A stretch of 64,000 bases of DNA, taken from Chaetoderma sp. LZ-2023a (lineage: Eukaryota; Mollusca; Caudofoveata; Chaetodermatida; Chaetodermatidae). The position numbers and the translations under genes were made by a program. The first letter of the stretch is position 1, and the number at the start of each line of letters is the position of its first letter. The notes beneath the pieces were generated by a model. It had not been told where the DNA came from. It saw only the letters and a list, made by a program, of their open reading frames with translations, and searched no databases. Positions 33,988 through 48,168 of this stretch are shown piece after piece. The stretch lies in assembly GCA_034401795.1 (NCBI GenBank), contig CM067363.1:29282289-29346288 (forward strand). Reading direction: 5' to 3'.

Positions 33988-36900
33988 CTGAAATAGAATA
34001 ACATACACATATATTTAACTCTTTCATGAAGCCGGCAAAAACTGTGGTCTTGAGGAATGTCCATTTGCAGGACAAGAGATGACTATTTTTGACAATTTAT
34101 CACTAGAATCACTGGCTCGATAACCAAGCCAGTCATTCCAGTGGTAAATTTAAAAAAAATAGTTTTCTCTTGCCCGCCAAATTGACATTTAAAAAGCAAA
34201 TATTTTAAGTTTCCTCTCCACTAAATGACTAAAATCAACATCAGATGCAGGACTTGTATTGCATATGTAAAATACAAATTATACAGTTGCCATCAAAAAT
34301 GTATAGGAATTAATGCTAAAATAAAGAAAATTAAATATTAATTATAATCGTGTAAAGATTTTGCAAAGCAGATACAGCGAGAATGCATGTTATGGAGTAT
34401 AGCGAATAGAGGAATCACAGTTTGGGTTTAATAACAACGTACTGGGCGTGTCCGCCCATGGTGGGCATGTTGGTCCATGGGAGAAGCGTCCCTTATCCGG
34501 CTTGGTTTATGCCCATAGGCTCCATTGTGTGGAGCTGGTGTATCCAATGACATTCCTTCTGTTTTCTCCATGAGGGTGGAGTTTTCATCGTCTGAGTCTG
34601 ATGAGAGTACCTGGATAATTCTAAACTGCATGTCAGTTCTAGAATGTCCATGTTTATTGAAATGTCTGGATACGGGTGTGTCGTATCGTTCATTCCTGTG
34701 GAGGTTTGATATCGATATCAGATGTTCTTGGATTCTGATTTTGAATGTGCGTAGAGTTTCTCCTACATACTGTTTCTTACATTTGTTGCAAGTTAGTAGG
34801 TAGATGATGTTCCTCGTCTGGAAGTTGCCTATGATCTTGGATCTGTATGTTAGGCCTGTGTGTGAGCTAGAGAAGAATCTGGTTTTGCATCCATTGGCAG
34901 ATGTTACAGTTCTTAGTGGTGCATGCTTTTAGAGGGTTTCTGTATTGTGTAGGGGCATTATCTGATGGAAGTTTAGCCCTGACAATCATATCTTTGATTG
35001 TTTTGTTTCTTCTATAACCGAAGAGAGGAGGCTCTGGGAAAGCATTTCTGCATTTGCTGCTAGCTTCCAGAATTGGCCAGAACTTCTTGATGGTTTTCTT
35101 CAGAAAGATGCCAGTTCGTGTGAACTCGCAGACAAAAATGGGCCTCTGTAGTGTTTGTGGCGGTTGTCTTTGGTGGTGGGTGTAGGATGCTGTGTCTGTC
35201 CTTTGATCTGGCTTTTGCCCTGGATTCGTTGAGAATTTTGATATGGTAAACCCTTGCTTCAAAGTATCCTTGTAGAATGATACTATTTTTGCCGTAGTCT
35301 TGTATATGACTACAGATGCGTCTCCACCTGAGGAATTGTCCATATGGGGATGCAATCCTTGCAGGAGGGGTGTGCTGAATCGTAGTGGAGGTAGCCGTGG
35401 GTGTCTGTTGGTTTTGTAGAGGAATCACGTCTTTGCTATGTCCCGCACATCTCTAGCTCAGCTCCATCCATGCGTCACCTATGTTGTGAACTATCGACCT
35501 CCGCACTCGCTAAATCTCAATTACCAGAAATTATACAGATAAGCTGTTGAATATTTTGAAACTAATTTGACTGGGTGCTGTTGCTGCCCAGTCAAATTAG
35601 TTTCAAAATATTCAACAGAATGGTTATTAAATAGTAAAGAAATACAATTCGTACAACATGTAGTCCGTCATTTATTAAACATTTGTGACAAACTTATCAA
35701 CATCATTCTCAATCAACTACATCACTTGTAAGCTGATGTCATGATGACGTGACTTAGCCTGTCATAAATGCTTGGAATTTGAAACAAATTGTACATCTTT
35801 ATTTAATAAACATGCCGTTGTATAGTTTGAAACTAATTTGACTAGGGACTGTTACTGCCATAGGCAGATATGCAGATACAGCTTTAATATTCAACAGCTT
35901 TCCTGTATAGTGTTCTGGGAATTGAGATTCAGAGAGTGCATGGATCGATCGATTCCAACACGGGGTGAAATGTGGGTGGAGCTATGCTAGAGATGGGAGG
36001 GGCATAGCTAAAACTGTATTCTTCCATTATGCTTAACATATATTCACATAGTATGTTTTATTTCTGAGCTGTACTGCATTTTCAGGAACATAGCTTTCCA
36101 GTCCTGGAAGCTATGGATTCATACATCAAAGATGCCCAGGTTGACAGAGACTACGTTTATACAACGTAACCTGTGTATGCTTGGGGCTGTATAAATGTAA
36201 CAGCTGGGCAGCTCCAAAGGCAGCTCTTAACCTACTGCCTGCCACACCAAACACCTACGCACCATCACTGGACTCCGGTGGCCTGCCAGCATAATTTCCA
36301 ATGATGCACTATACAAGATGTGTAATACATCGCCTGTCTGGAAAAGTTGCCAAGCAGGGTGAAGCATGGTTGGCCATGTGCTAAGGATGCCAGAAGACAC
36401 ACTAACACAGAGCCTTGGAATTCGGCCTACTGGCATCCAGCAAATAATCAAATATAAAGCCAGGAGAGACCGTCATTGCATAAATATGTTAAGCGTGCTG
36501 CGAGGTGACCTCAAGAAAGCAGAATTCGGTACAGTCCAATCAAGAATGGACCTAGGCAAGCTAAAAATTTTGGCTAAAGACAATACATAGTGGTCAAAAG
36601 TGAAGAAGGACTGATTGCAGTTGTAGAATGTTTCTACTACTACAACCACAGAACACGGTACCGTAAACCGCTCATTAGTAACAGCGGCTTCTAATAGGAC
36701 AAGGGCTGTAAATTATTTAAATCCAAACCTCTGAGAAAGGGGGGGGGGGGGCGACAAGGTATATTTCTGATTCAATAAAAACTTGAAAAGAAAATAATAC
36801 AAAAAATAGCACGAAAATACAAAACATTTTCACGCAAGAAAATCTTACCATCTTATGCCTAGGCTTAATGTATACCTTATATCCATCATCGCGGGAGTGA

Positions 36901-39900
36901 AATTATTAATTGGGACCACCTAAATATTGAGCATACTTTAATAAACACTGTTTATTTCATCAAAATTAATCCAAATTTTGACCCAAAATGTCGTCGAGAA
37001 AAAATAGAACTCGCAAACCAAGGGAAGACGAACCATGGTTCGGTTCACTGGCATAGGATTCGTGTGGTTCGTGAACCATACATAAGCTAACCCTTTCACT
37101 GATGAATTCATATATCTAATAGTAGGAAAACCACACAGGAAAACTCTTGAATATTCTTTCATTAATTTGACTAGAAGCTGTTGCTGCCATAGGCAGCAAC
37201 AGCTTCCAGTCAAATTAATTCCAAAATATTCAACAGAGTAAGTTTTATATTATAACGGATTTACTTTTTCAGGGATTTATGCATTAACATAACATAAAAA
37301 TGGGGAAAAACAAGACTAAAATGGGGAAAAACAAGACTAAAATGGGGGAAAAACAAGACTAAAATGGGGGAAAAACAAGACTAAAATGGGGAAAAACAAG
37401 ACTAAAATGGGGAAAAACAAGACTAAAATGGGAAAAAACAAGACTAAAATGGGGAAAAAATGCGTCGAGTTTCAATCGGCGTCCAAAATTTTTGTGTTCC
37501 ATCAGATACAATTTTGGACAGGTCGGAAATAAAACTAGACCCGTTTGCGTTAAAACATTTACATGTATTTGTTTCTTGTTGACGCGTTTGAGCCAAATCA
37601 TTTACACTTCTACATTACTGTAATTTTGTGCCTATACATGTATTGTGCACTAACATAACTAATAGATTACAAGCAGGGCAAAATTTGACAAAATATGAGC
37701 CAAAAAAGCCATATACAGATATATAACACGCAGTCGTAGTTCAGAAAGATTGCAAAACATTTTTCTGACAAACGAAAATTGGTACTGTAAAATACTCATT
37801 AGTAACCACGGCTTCTAATATGTCAAGGGCTGTAAATTCTTTAAATCCAAACCTCTGAGAAAGGGTGGCAACTTCTACTAGGTATATTTCAAGAAAAATG
37901 GTGTCTCACCCACAGCGTGTGTGGGTTACCAATCTGCGTGATTAATACCAACAGGATTCATTGTATGGAGTTGGTGGATCCAGTAAGATTCATGGTCATT
38001 GTGTGAAGCTGTGGCTTCAGTGCTTTCAGGATCATGACGTAGAGCTTCTATAACTCTGTATCTGATACTGCTTGTATGATGTCCTGGCAGGTTGAAGTGT
38101 ACATGTAGTGCGACCGGTGTGTCTTTGTGTTTGTTGACATCTCTCAAATGTTCTTTGATATGGATCTGGAATTCTCTCTTAGTTTCTCATATGTATTGTT
38201 TTGTTGCAAATAGCGCAGGTGAGGAGATGCACCACATTCATTGTTGAGCAGTTCGCTTTCACATGAAATCTTTATGTTAAAGCGTGTATGTGTGCTCCAG
38301 AAAGTTTTCCCTTTCTCCATTTTGTGGCAAAAAGTAGTTTTTCTTTTGACATGGTTCTACTTTGTTTGGTATCGAACTGCCCTGGTATCCTTTGATATCG
38401 GGGTAAGTGAAGTTGGCACGGACTAGTTGGTCCCTAAGCATTGGATTCCTTCTATAGCCGAAAAATGGTTTGTCGGTAAATGTGTCCCTGATTTAGGGCT
38501 GGTGTGAAGGAGATCCCAGTGTCAGTTGATGATCCTTTGAGAAGGATGCTGTGTGGATGGTAGTCCGTGATGAGTGGTATCCTTTGGTTCTTGATTTTGT
38601 TCTCTTTTGGTGTTAAGAGTGATCTTCTCTCCTTTTGAATTGCTTTGTTATAGCTATCTAGGAGTTAAGTAGGGTAACCTTGGTTTTCAGTGTGCGATTG
38701 TGTCACGAGCATGTTTCTCGTCTTTGGTGTTGCTGCAGATTCTGCGTGGTCTCAGAAATTGACGATATGGACTCGCATCTTTGGTGGAGTCGGGGTGAGC
38801 TGACTGGTAATGTAGGTACCCATGGGTGTCAGTGGGTTTGGTGTATAGGTCGAACTAGAGTATCTGTCTCTCCGAGATCGAAACTAGTGTGTCAAGGAAG
38901 CTCACTTTTGTTGATGAGATTTCAGCCATGAATTTAATGGTGTCGTGTGACGTACTCATATGTGGAATGAATGTATCCAGTTTCTTCCTTCCTTCTAACC
39001 ATAGTATGAAGATGTTATCGATATAACATAGGTAGATAGCGTGTTGGTGTGGTGCGCTATAAACGAAACCACGGATTTCTTTTTTCACGAGAGTTGATAC
39101 TTACCACCCTGATACTTTATGATATTTCCTAAATATCGACCTAGCTTCAATAATACTCAGAATTAAAAAGAAACCGCCCCCACTGGGCAGGTTACACAAC
39201 TGACAGTCCAGTGGATGTGCAGCACAAACTCGCACATGCGCGGGGCTTACTCATTCTATTCCAAAATATTGGCTGACCTAATTGCAATATAAAGCGCCGA
39301 TAGACCGAGCCTCTGTGGGGCGGAGAGGCCGAGATCGTATCAGGGTGGTAAGTATCAACTCTCTCGTGAAAAAAGAAATTCGTTTATTTCACATCAAGAG
39401 TATACTTACCGCCCTGATACTTTATGATATAGCCAGAATTCGTAAGAGAATTCGGCGGGAGGGAGGCGAAGGTCAGAAGACCGGCTCATCCCTGGAAGAG
39501 CAAGCTTTTGCTTTTGGAGCACAACAAACATCTGAAATTGCGTATGTAAACACAATCAGGAAATGATTTGGACATCGAATAACACGACCGATGTTGAGAG
39601 TAATGACCGTTTAACATCCGCTCCACTCCCCCCCCCCTCTTTTAAAGAGGGAGCGATGACCTCAATGTCATATACGCTCTCTATGTACTCATGCTAAAGT
39701 ACTATAAGACATCGGACGAAAGCTTCATTTCGTATACTCTCAGATGGAACCACAAAGAACACAAAACCATCACCATTTTAGTAAGTAATATAAAAACGTG
39801 ACAAAAAATAACCATCACCAAATATAGGACTAACCTATTTTGACGAGATTCCCCTTTGATCACCGCTGGCGATGATAGGTACAGTACTGAAAAGCGGGGA

Positions 39901-42900
39901 TTCCCCCCACTAAACTGCACTGTGTGTGAGTCAACGGTCTTATGTACAATATGTACAAATTTATATACAGATTTAACGTTTATGTAAAATCGATACGGCA
40001 AGTGGATTTGACGTGTCACGTAGGTAATGATCTGTAAAACTAGACTCACAGTGCCATTGTGCTACTGACATAATGTCATCCACCGGCACTCCGTTAAACA
40101 GAGCCGTGGATGTCACTACGCCACGGACACTGTGAGCCTTGGCCATGTCAACTTGTTTACCCGTGGCGGCTTTGTCGCAATGCTGGATGCATTCCACAAT
40201 CCACCTAGAAATGGTATCTTTAGAAGCTCTCCCATGGGGTTCAATGTAAGATAGCCATAAAGCACTAGGGTCCGTCCGCCATTCCTGTGTACGTTGTTTA
40301 TAACACGTTAATGCACGGACTGGACACCAAGCCTTTGAATTAGGATCAAACCTAGACAAAGCGGGTAAAACTATAGGCTGACCAGGATATTTTAAAGACT
40401 GGTTCTTCGCCATAAAGTTAACTCTACGTAGAAGCCTAAGGCCTTCCCCTGTAACCACGAAATGGTCTGGCTCTGCTGACAAAGCATGTATTTCACTTCT
40501 TCGTCTGGTTGAAGCTGCAGCAATCAGAAAAACTGTTTTAGGCGTCAACATTTTCATGGAAATGGAGCTTAGTGGTTCAAAGGGTTTATCTGTTAATACT
40601 TGAAGAACTAACGATAAACTCCAAGACGGGATCACTGGAGGATTCCTTGGTCTTAGATTACCCATGCCTTTGATTAAAGTATTTAGATTACATACTTCAT
40701 CACTTCCCCTAATAGCCAAGCAAGGGATAACTGACATTAAAGTTTACTTGTAGTCAGCAATAGAGTTAGGCTTGAGGCTATAGCCATCAAAAAGGTGACA
40801 GAGGAAATCAGCTACTACCTGAATAGATGCTTCCATTGGATTAATACATCTTTTTGAGCACCTTTCAGCAAATCTGTTGATTTTATAATTATATGCTTTG
40901 GAGGTTGACCCCCTTCTGGCTTTTGCCATAAACATGGCTCTTGCTCAGAAAAGCCCTCCTTAACTGCTGATTCCTTGACAACATCCACGCAGTCAATTGG
41001 AACAGTGACGGGTTGTTGTGCAAGGCCTTGCCCTGGAAGATTATGTTGTCCATCAAAGGCAGAGGAACAGGATTGCAGACCAAAAGGTCCAGCAGATTCG
41101 TATACCATGATCGGCTTGGCCAATTTGGGGCGATCATAAGCACTTGGCATTCCTGATGCCTGATTTTCTGGAGAACTTTTGGAATCATTCCCTCCCAACT
41201 GATAGCTAACGCATCTATTGCGATAGCGCTCGGATCTGGAATAGGGGAGATGTATGTCATCATCTTCACATTCTTGTTCGTATCTATGTTGGGCTTGCCC
41301 CAGTGGTTGAACAGGCGATCCACCACACATTGATTTAGTTGCCATTCCATGGGAAGAATGCTCATTGTTCGGCTCAATGAGTCTGCTAATAGATTTAGCC
41401 TTCCCGGAATATGAACTGCTTTCAGGGAAATCCGATGATCTAGGCACCAGCAAAGCAGTTTCATCATACAGAGACTGGGCAACTTTGATCTGCCCTGGCG
41501 GTTTATGTAAGTCACCACTGTTGTATTGTCTGATCGAACCAGAACACTCTTGCCCTTGACCTTCTCTAGGAAGTGTTCCATGGCTAAGACTACTGCTCGC
41601 ATTTCCAGCAGATTGATATGTTCTCTTGACTGATCCAGATTCCAACGCCCTGATACTTTGTTTTCTTCCAGGCAAGCTCCCCATCCCTCCATTGATGCAT
41701 CTGTGTACATCGTTAACTGAGGGTGGGGAGGTGACAACGTCACCCCCGCCAGGAGATTTTCTCTCTTCATCCACCATTGAAGGTGGTGAATAAGAGGTTC
41801 CAACACTGACACCTTTGAGTTCAGGAAACCTGTACTCTAGATCCACTGTGTCATGAGAAATAACCGGATCGGCCGCCGGCGTAAGGCTGCCTGAGGAATG
41901 ACTGGTTCCAAAGAAACCATCAACCCCAACATTCTCAAGTAGACCCGTGCCAGGACATGACGACTGTTGCACACTGACTGTATGACTGAGATGAGTATTT
42001 CTACTCTCTCTTGAGATGAATAAACATATCCTATCTCTAGATCAAAGAACATGCCCAGGTAAACAAACTTCTGGGATGGAGTCAGCTCTGAACTTTGAAA
42101 GTTGATTATCCAGCCTAGATCTGTAAGAGTTTTCAAAACTATCTCCAGATTTTCTGATAGACTTTTTTTAGTGTGTGCTTTTAACAGCCCGTCGTCTATG
42201 TATGTGTGGATTGCTATGTGTCTCCTGCGGAGGTATGACGTCATAGCTTGGACCACTCGAGTGAAGACCACTCGAGTGAATACCCGAGGAGCCGTCGATA
42301 TACCAAATGGGAGAACCCTGAATTCCCATTGGCGGCCCTGAAATGCAAATCTCAGGAACCGACGAAAGTTCTTCGCAATGGGAATGTGAAAATAGGCATC
42401 TTTTAGATCTATTGATGCTGTCCACATTCCCTTCCTCAATCCTGCTAACACCATTCTCACAGTTTTCATTTTGAAACTTGGTGTGAGGATAAACCTGTTG
42501 AGAGGTTTGAGGTTGAGAATTGGTCTCCACCCTCCAGTGCTTTTTGTCACTAGGAACACGGTTGAATAATAACCCGGACATTTTTGTGCCAGTTGAATAG
42601 CGTGTTTTAGTATGAGGGATTGGATTTCTTCCTCTATACACAATCGTTGATCTGGATCTCTTGGATTTTGAGTCCAGATCGGAACCTGAGACAGGCGTGA
42701 TGGCTGATTTGAAATCCAGTCGGGATGGTAAGCGACTGAAAGCCATCGCAAGACGGAGCGGTCCTGAGTAACCCGCTCTCACCCTTGCATGTGGAAGGCC
42801 AGACGGCCTCCCACGGGTGCACCTAAGAGGGGGACCCGAGAAGTGCAAGAGAAGCCCTGTCTCTGGTGGCTGTCCTAGCAGCACTGGTGTGGTCTTTTTG

Positions 42901-45900
42901 AGAGGCAACCCATCAGGTTCGGCTCCCACGACCAGAATCCCGCGCTCCTCTACCAGCGCCACATGCACCTCGGTACGCAGGCTGTCTGGAGGGTTGTGCT
43001 GGAGGAGCCTGCGCTCCCCCCCTAGCTGGCTTACACTGTCGTGGCCGACGCTGAGTAGGTGGTTGGCCTCTGTCTGACAAGGCCACCACCACCACCACCT
43101 CTAGCCTGCTGAGGGTGGAAGGCAACAGACGTTGCTCGAACACGCTCCCTGCGGAGCACTTCTAACTGCTCTCGCAGCGCCCTCTGGTTGTTTCACAAGG
43201 TTTACGGTTTGTTGGAGGTGCAGGCATCCTTCACCTTCAAACAACCCTGGACCTGCCATCGGCGTCCGAAGAAGCCGAGTGTACAGGTCCTGCGAGGGGC
43301 ACAAATTGTCAAGGGCAAATGTGTGCCTCGCCCGTAAACTCCTGGTTACGGATCTCATCATGCAGTCCAGAGCCAGGTTAATGCCGTCCTGGATGGCTCT
43401 CTGGACTGCAAGAGAAGTTTGGCGGGCCACGGATGCTGATACTACCCCCTGTAGCAGCTTTACCTCCATGTCCTGCAGTGCGGAATTTGCATTGCGCAGG
43501 GCGCTAGCGCACAAGGGTCCCATGTCAGACTGGGACCCAGGCCACCTGTCTTCGCCCAAAGCCGCATGGTCATCCGTGCAAGGCTTTGGGACGACGCCGT
43601 ACTTCTGATACAGATCAGAACATATACGGCAGCATCATGCCACCTCGGCTGAATGGACGTCTCTGCCGCAGCGAACATATCAACGATATGCTCCACATTT
43701 GGCAGAGATGGCATGGTGCTAATCACCGGTTTCCCTCACAACCACGGGTGCTGGTCCCGCTGGGAGGCCTGTGGATCCACCTGGAGTTCCGGCTTGATGC
43801 TCACCAGCCATTGGCAAGCATCTAGCCAGTCCTCCTCGGTGGCCACCTGTGAATGTTCACGAGCCTAGGGCCTTCATCGCCCTCAACCACATTCACTGGT
43901 GGGGTAATGGCCGGAGCTGAAGATACTCCTGGATAGCCAGGGAAGCCATACGGATCCGCAAGGGCTGGCATGGCTTGTGCCGCAGCTATTCCAGGAGCCG
44001 GAACTATGGCGTCATGGGGGGCTAAATGCATGACGTCATAGTCCGGGCCTTCCTCATGGTAACTCTCAGCAAGCCGAGGGATACGGTATGGATGGCCATC
44101 AGCTCCTAGCCAGCCTATCTGTTGAGCCGTGAAACCTACTCCCGAAGAAGTAGTTCCATGGAAAAGGTTAACCATGGGCCCCTGTGGGGGCCCATGGGTA
44201 TCCATTTCTGTGGCCATCGGCTCATCGGTAGGCCATAACAGTGTCGTCTTCTTTCTGCCCAGAAAGATTAGATGCCAAGCTTGAAAAGGGATCAAGCTCG
44301 GCCTGAGCAGGAGGCGTATCGCGTGAGGCGCTGATACCCTTAGCCTTAGGCTGCTCTAGAGTGCTCGATAAGCGAGTGCCCGAGGCCATGGCTTTCACTC
44401 TTGGGTCCACGGGCATGGCAAGCCTCAGCGCCAGACCAACAGCAGCTGTCTCTGGGTCTATAACGAAAACTGGCTTGCTAAGAGAACCAGACCCAGAGAC
44501 AGGAACACTCTGTCCCGGAGCAAATGAAGAAGACAATGACGAACCTGACCTGGGAAGCAAACTGTGAAGCAACTCTGGGACAAGATCCATGATTGTCTTC
44601 TTTATTTCTCCCATCATTTCAAGACGGAAGGCTTCCATGTCTGGCATGGATGCCTTCCTCTTCTTACCACACTCTTTTTCCAGACGCCTCTTCTCGTCTG
44701 CCGCCCGGTCTTTTACCTGCTGATTAAGAAAATCAGTCAAAACCTCCACCGGCCACGACTCACACACATGGAAATTTAGAAGGGGCCCACACGTACTGCA
44801 CCTAGTGCAGTGATGAAAGAAAAAGTGAGCCTTCACGAAATGGTGGCAGGAAGGGCATTTGTTCTCAATTACCCTCTGAAAAGACACAAACGGAAACAAT
44901 TAGTTTTTAGTTATGATGAACCAAAAAAACAATTGCAGAAGGCTAATAAGCTCCATAAGGAAAACTTTGACCATCAGATGACAGGATAAGCCAGGGCCAT
45001 AGAGATATACTATAGGCCTGACTAAAGGTAAACAAATCCTAAAAACTTCATTAGACATTAGAATTTAAACTTGAATACTTGAGGCAAATTTTAGATTCCA
45101 CAGCTCAAAACAAAGATTCATTAGTAGTTTGAACTTTATAAACACAATGAAACTATGCAAACCATCGAGAGATAAGTAACTCAACACTCAGTAATAAAAT
45201 TTCTAAGAAATTTTAAAAATAAAATGACTGAAACTTTCCTCTCTCCAAAATAAACCTTAGAAGATGACTCCTGAGAATGAGTGATGTCTGATGAACAACA
45301 ACAGAAATACCTGATCCTGAATCCAAACCCTGTGGTGGGGGGAGAATGTGGAAAAATTACTTCTTCTGGTAATAATTCCCCTCTGCAAACTCATAATAAA
45401 TTAGATGGACCCAGAAAACCAAGTATAAATATTGTTCAAATAAAGGATACACTTCAAACACCAGCTCATGTGTCTGAAATATAAAGCACAACATGCGTTA
45501 GCTAATATATAGGCCTCCGCAAAAAGAGCTAGCCTAATAAAGATGTATCCACGAGTTAGCGCAAATCCCGGAAACACCATCCAAATCAACACGCAAATTT
45601 TTTATCAATAAATTTACTAAAGTACACCTGATGGCTTGGACCGGGAGCATTGTCCGGCGACTTGGCAACATCAGACATACTAATATCAGTCAAAATCAAG
45701 TTGCAAAACAACTTAAAGCTTCAAAAAGATCAAAAGCAAAAGCAAGGCTAGAAAGCGTGTTGTAATGGCAGGTCAATATTTTAAGAAGAGAATGAGACAT
45801 CCCCGCACATCCGCTGGTCTGTCAGTGGTCTGCCCAGTGGGGGTGCTTTCTTTTTAATTCTGAGTAATATTGAAGCTAGATCGATATTTAGGAAATATCA

Positions 45901-48080
45901 TATAGAGTATCAGGGTGGTAAGTATACTCTTGATGTGAAATACCACATACTCGCATTAGCCGCACCCAGATCAGATGTATCACTGTTACCCGCACTGGCA
46001 ACATATATAAAGGGTTAGAATTTGACCATTGGCATCCAGACCCTTCTTAAACAAAGAAAGTGTCAGGGAAAAGTTCTCGAGTTTTAGTCTTTAAATATTT
46101 CAAGAAAAATTTGAAAAAAAAGATACAAAAAATAACGCGAAATTAGAACACATTTAAAATTTTTCATGCTAGAAATTCTTACCATCTTGCGCCTATGTTT
46201 AATGTATACCGTATATCCATCATCGCGGGAGTAAAATTATTAATTGGGACTGCCTAAATATTGCGTATACTTTAATAAACATTGTTTATTTCATCAAAAT
46301 TAATCCAAAGTTTGACATAAAATGGCGTCGAGAAAAAATAAAAATCACGTGGACGAGTTTAGGTTGTTACCCGTTAATCGTATTACCTGGTTAGAGACTT
46401 GCGCTATCCGCAAATAGGAGGGGAGCTTTGAGTAGCTACAAGAGTGAGGGCATAAACTCGTCCTATAGCTGATTAATACGCCGATTATTACTTGGTAGAA
46501 TGTAATGTAACCAAGTCGGCCGGGATGAAATCGCCCAAGTGAACAAAAATCTTGCCATTAAATATACTGCCGAATACATTTACTGATTAGATAATAGTGA
46601 ATTTATTGCTCAAATTGTTTTAAAAACTATGTTCTGTATATATTTATTATTAATTTGCGATATTGGCATTTGCGACTTTGCAAAATCTTTTTTTATTTGG
46701 GAGGTCTCCTTCTAGTCCAGATAAAGTTCAGTGGAATGCCTCCAATCACAAGAACTTTAATTTGGCCATCCAAGTTAAGAAGGGATCTAACCTCTTTTAT
46801 TTCTTATGTTGTTTTGGGTCATTTTATGTTGGTTCACGACAATACATGTACAATGACTTGTCAGTTTGAGTTTGAATAGCCATATATTAGGCACAATAAA
46901 GTCGGCTGGTTTGGCACATGAACATACAATGTACATATATGTATGCTGTCTAAAGTTTATAATAAAAATTACGTTTGTAAACGCTACTCCAACCAAAATA
47001 AGTCTTAAGTAATCATTATTTTGCCTTATTTTTAAATAACTCATAGTATTTAATGAAATATTGCCTCTTAAATAATTGTGAATCTCCACGCACTGGTTGG
47101 TCTGTCTATTGAGAAACAGTGCTAAATACCCCCATCTAAATTTCATAACACGCATTTCTGAATTATTTGGGCTTATTGGAAAAACAATGCTTATGGGAAT
47201 GGTTACTGATTATAGTCTACCCGTCTTACACACGTCAGAGTTTTGTTTCAGGAGGGTTGTTTTCGTCGAAAATAATTTTGTTTCGCCAAAAACAAAACGT
47301 ATACGCATCAAAAAAATTGTAAGATGGAAAGTATTTTTGTTTCGTCATAACTAAATTTATACCAGTTTGCGCCAGAGCGTTAAAAACTCTGCGCATTTGT
47401 GTTCCGTTTTTGATTCAATTTTAAGTATGTTATTACTGAGCCGTACTGTAAATGTGAAAAGGCTAATAGACAAGCAATTTCTGAATACTGATTTATGAAT
47501 ATGACCATGAACGGAACTTAGCTCGCTATGAATCTTATATTATTTTCTAACATTTGTTGTCAGAACTTGACATATGTGTTTTTCTACCATTTAGCCAGTA
47601 AAGTCACCTTTAAATGTTATTTTCTGTTAGGAGTAATTTCATGCATACAATAGCATATTAAAACGGTTCATGAACCAGTTCGTGGTTCGGACACCGAACC
47701 TCAGCCCTAAAGTGAACAGGTATGACCTGACCTATCTGGACCAGTGAGGTAAGAATAATACACCTACAAATTGACAATAAAGCACTTACAGGTCGCTTTC
47801 TGCCCAAAGTGGTCATGAGTCTTGGAAGCCAATTTTTCTCTCCCCGACAAAACTTCACCTTTAGCACTGTTTTTGCCGGCCATCATATAGTCCATATGCA
47901 TCTTGTTTGAATAGAACACATGACCACTGGACAGCTGACTCCTGATATCATTATCTGAGGGAAAAAATAGGTACATGTAGCTTACAAATATACATACTAT
48001 ATTTTAGGCCAGGATGAGGGAGCGGGAGGGAAGATAAGGAGAGGGGGGAGGAGGGAGTAGTAGTAGCAGCAGCAGCAGTA

Positions 48081-48114
<34 letters not shown>

Positions 48115-48137
48115 CAGCAGCAGCAGCAGTAGTAGTA

Positions 48138-48168
<31 letters not shown>

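Larger units (their letters stand above)
39072..45948 (-). mobile_element. DIRS-type tyrosine-recombinase retroelement, about 6.9 kb
   Basis: Read on the minus strand: 5' inverted terminal repeat (about 45948-45755), a leader, and a gag-like region with an N-terminal Cys/His cluster (about 44900-43100). Then come reverse transcriptase with a YIDD-type active site (about 42750-41990), RNase H (TDAS..HIPG, about 41790-41380) and a tyrosine recombinase (about 40935-39973). The recombinase has the RRRSEIHALS, AHSVRG and FTDHYLRD boxes. Internal complementary region and 3' inverted terminal repeat follow. All parts expected of DIRS are present and the structure is whole, but the coding part looks broken, with roughly three to five interruptions. 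Good preservation suggests a fairly young fossil, younger than the Penelope-like element it sits in. Confidence 0.92.
37780..46350 (+). repeat. Repeat family E, copy E2, split by a retroelement nest
   Basis: The left part is 37780-37899 (GGTACTGTAAAATACTCATT, CTTCTAATATGTCAAGGGCT, CTCTGAGAAAGGG). The right part is 46095-46350 (TAACGCGAAATTAGAACA, TCATCGCGGGAGTAAAATTA). The two abut at a 16-base direct duplication ATATTTCAAGAAAAAT (37884-37899 and 46095-46110). E1 is continuous across the same point, so everything between is inserted. Confidence 0.75.

Noticed and set aside
33988-34075. Upstream Met start for the membrane-span exon
   Set aside because: That part is intron running into MITE B7; a clear acceptor at 33988-33989 defines the exon start.
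37359-37601. Minus frame with repeated FSLVFPH units
   Set aside because: It is a translation of the 21-bp minisatellite at 37299-37460.
42102-43825. Plus-strand open frames opposite the retroelement at 39-46 kb
   Set aside because: They mirror DIRS coding sequence on the minus strand and have no family resemblance.
47664-47710. hAT-type terminus (GGTTCATGAACC..CCTCAGCCCTA)
   Set aside because: No matching opposite end or 8-bp duplication could be found, so an element cannot be bounded.
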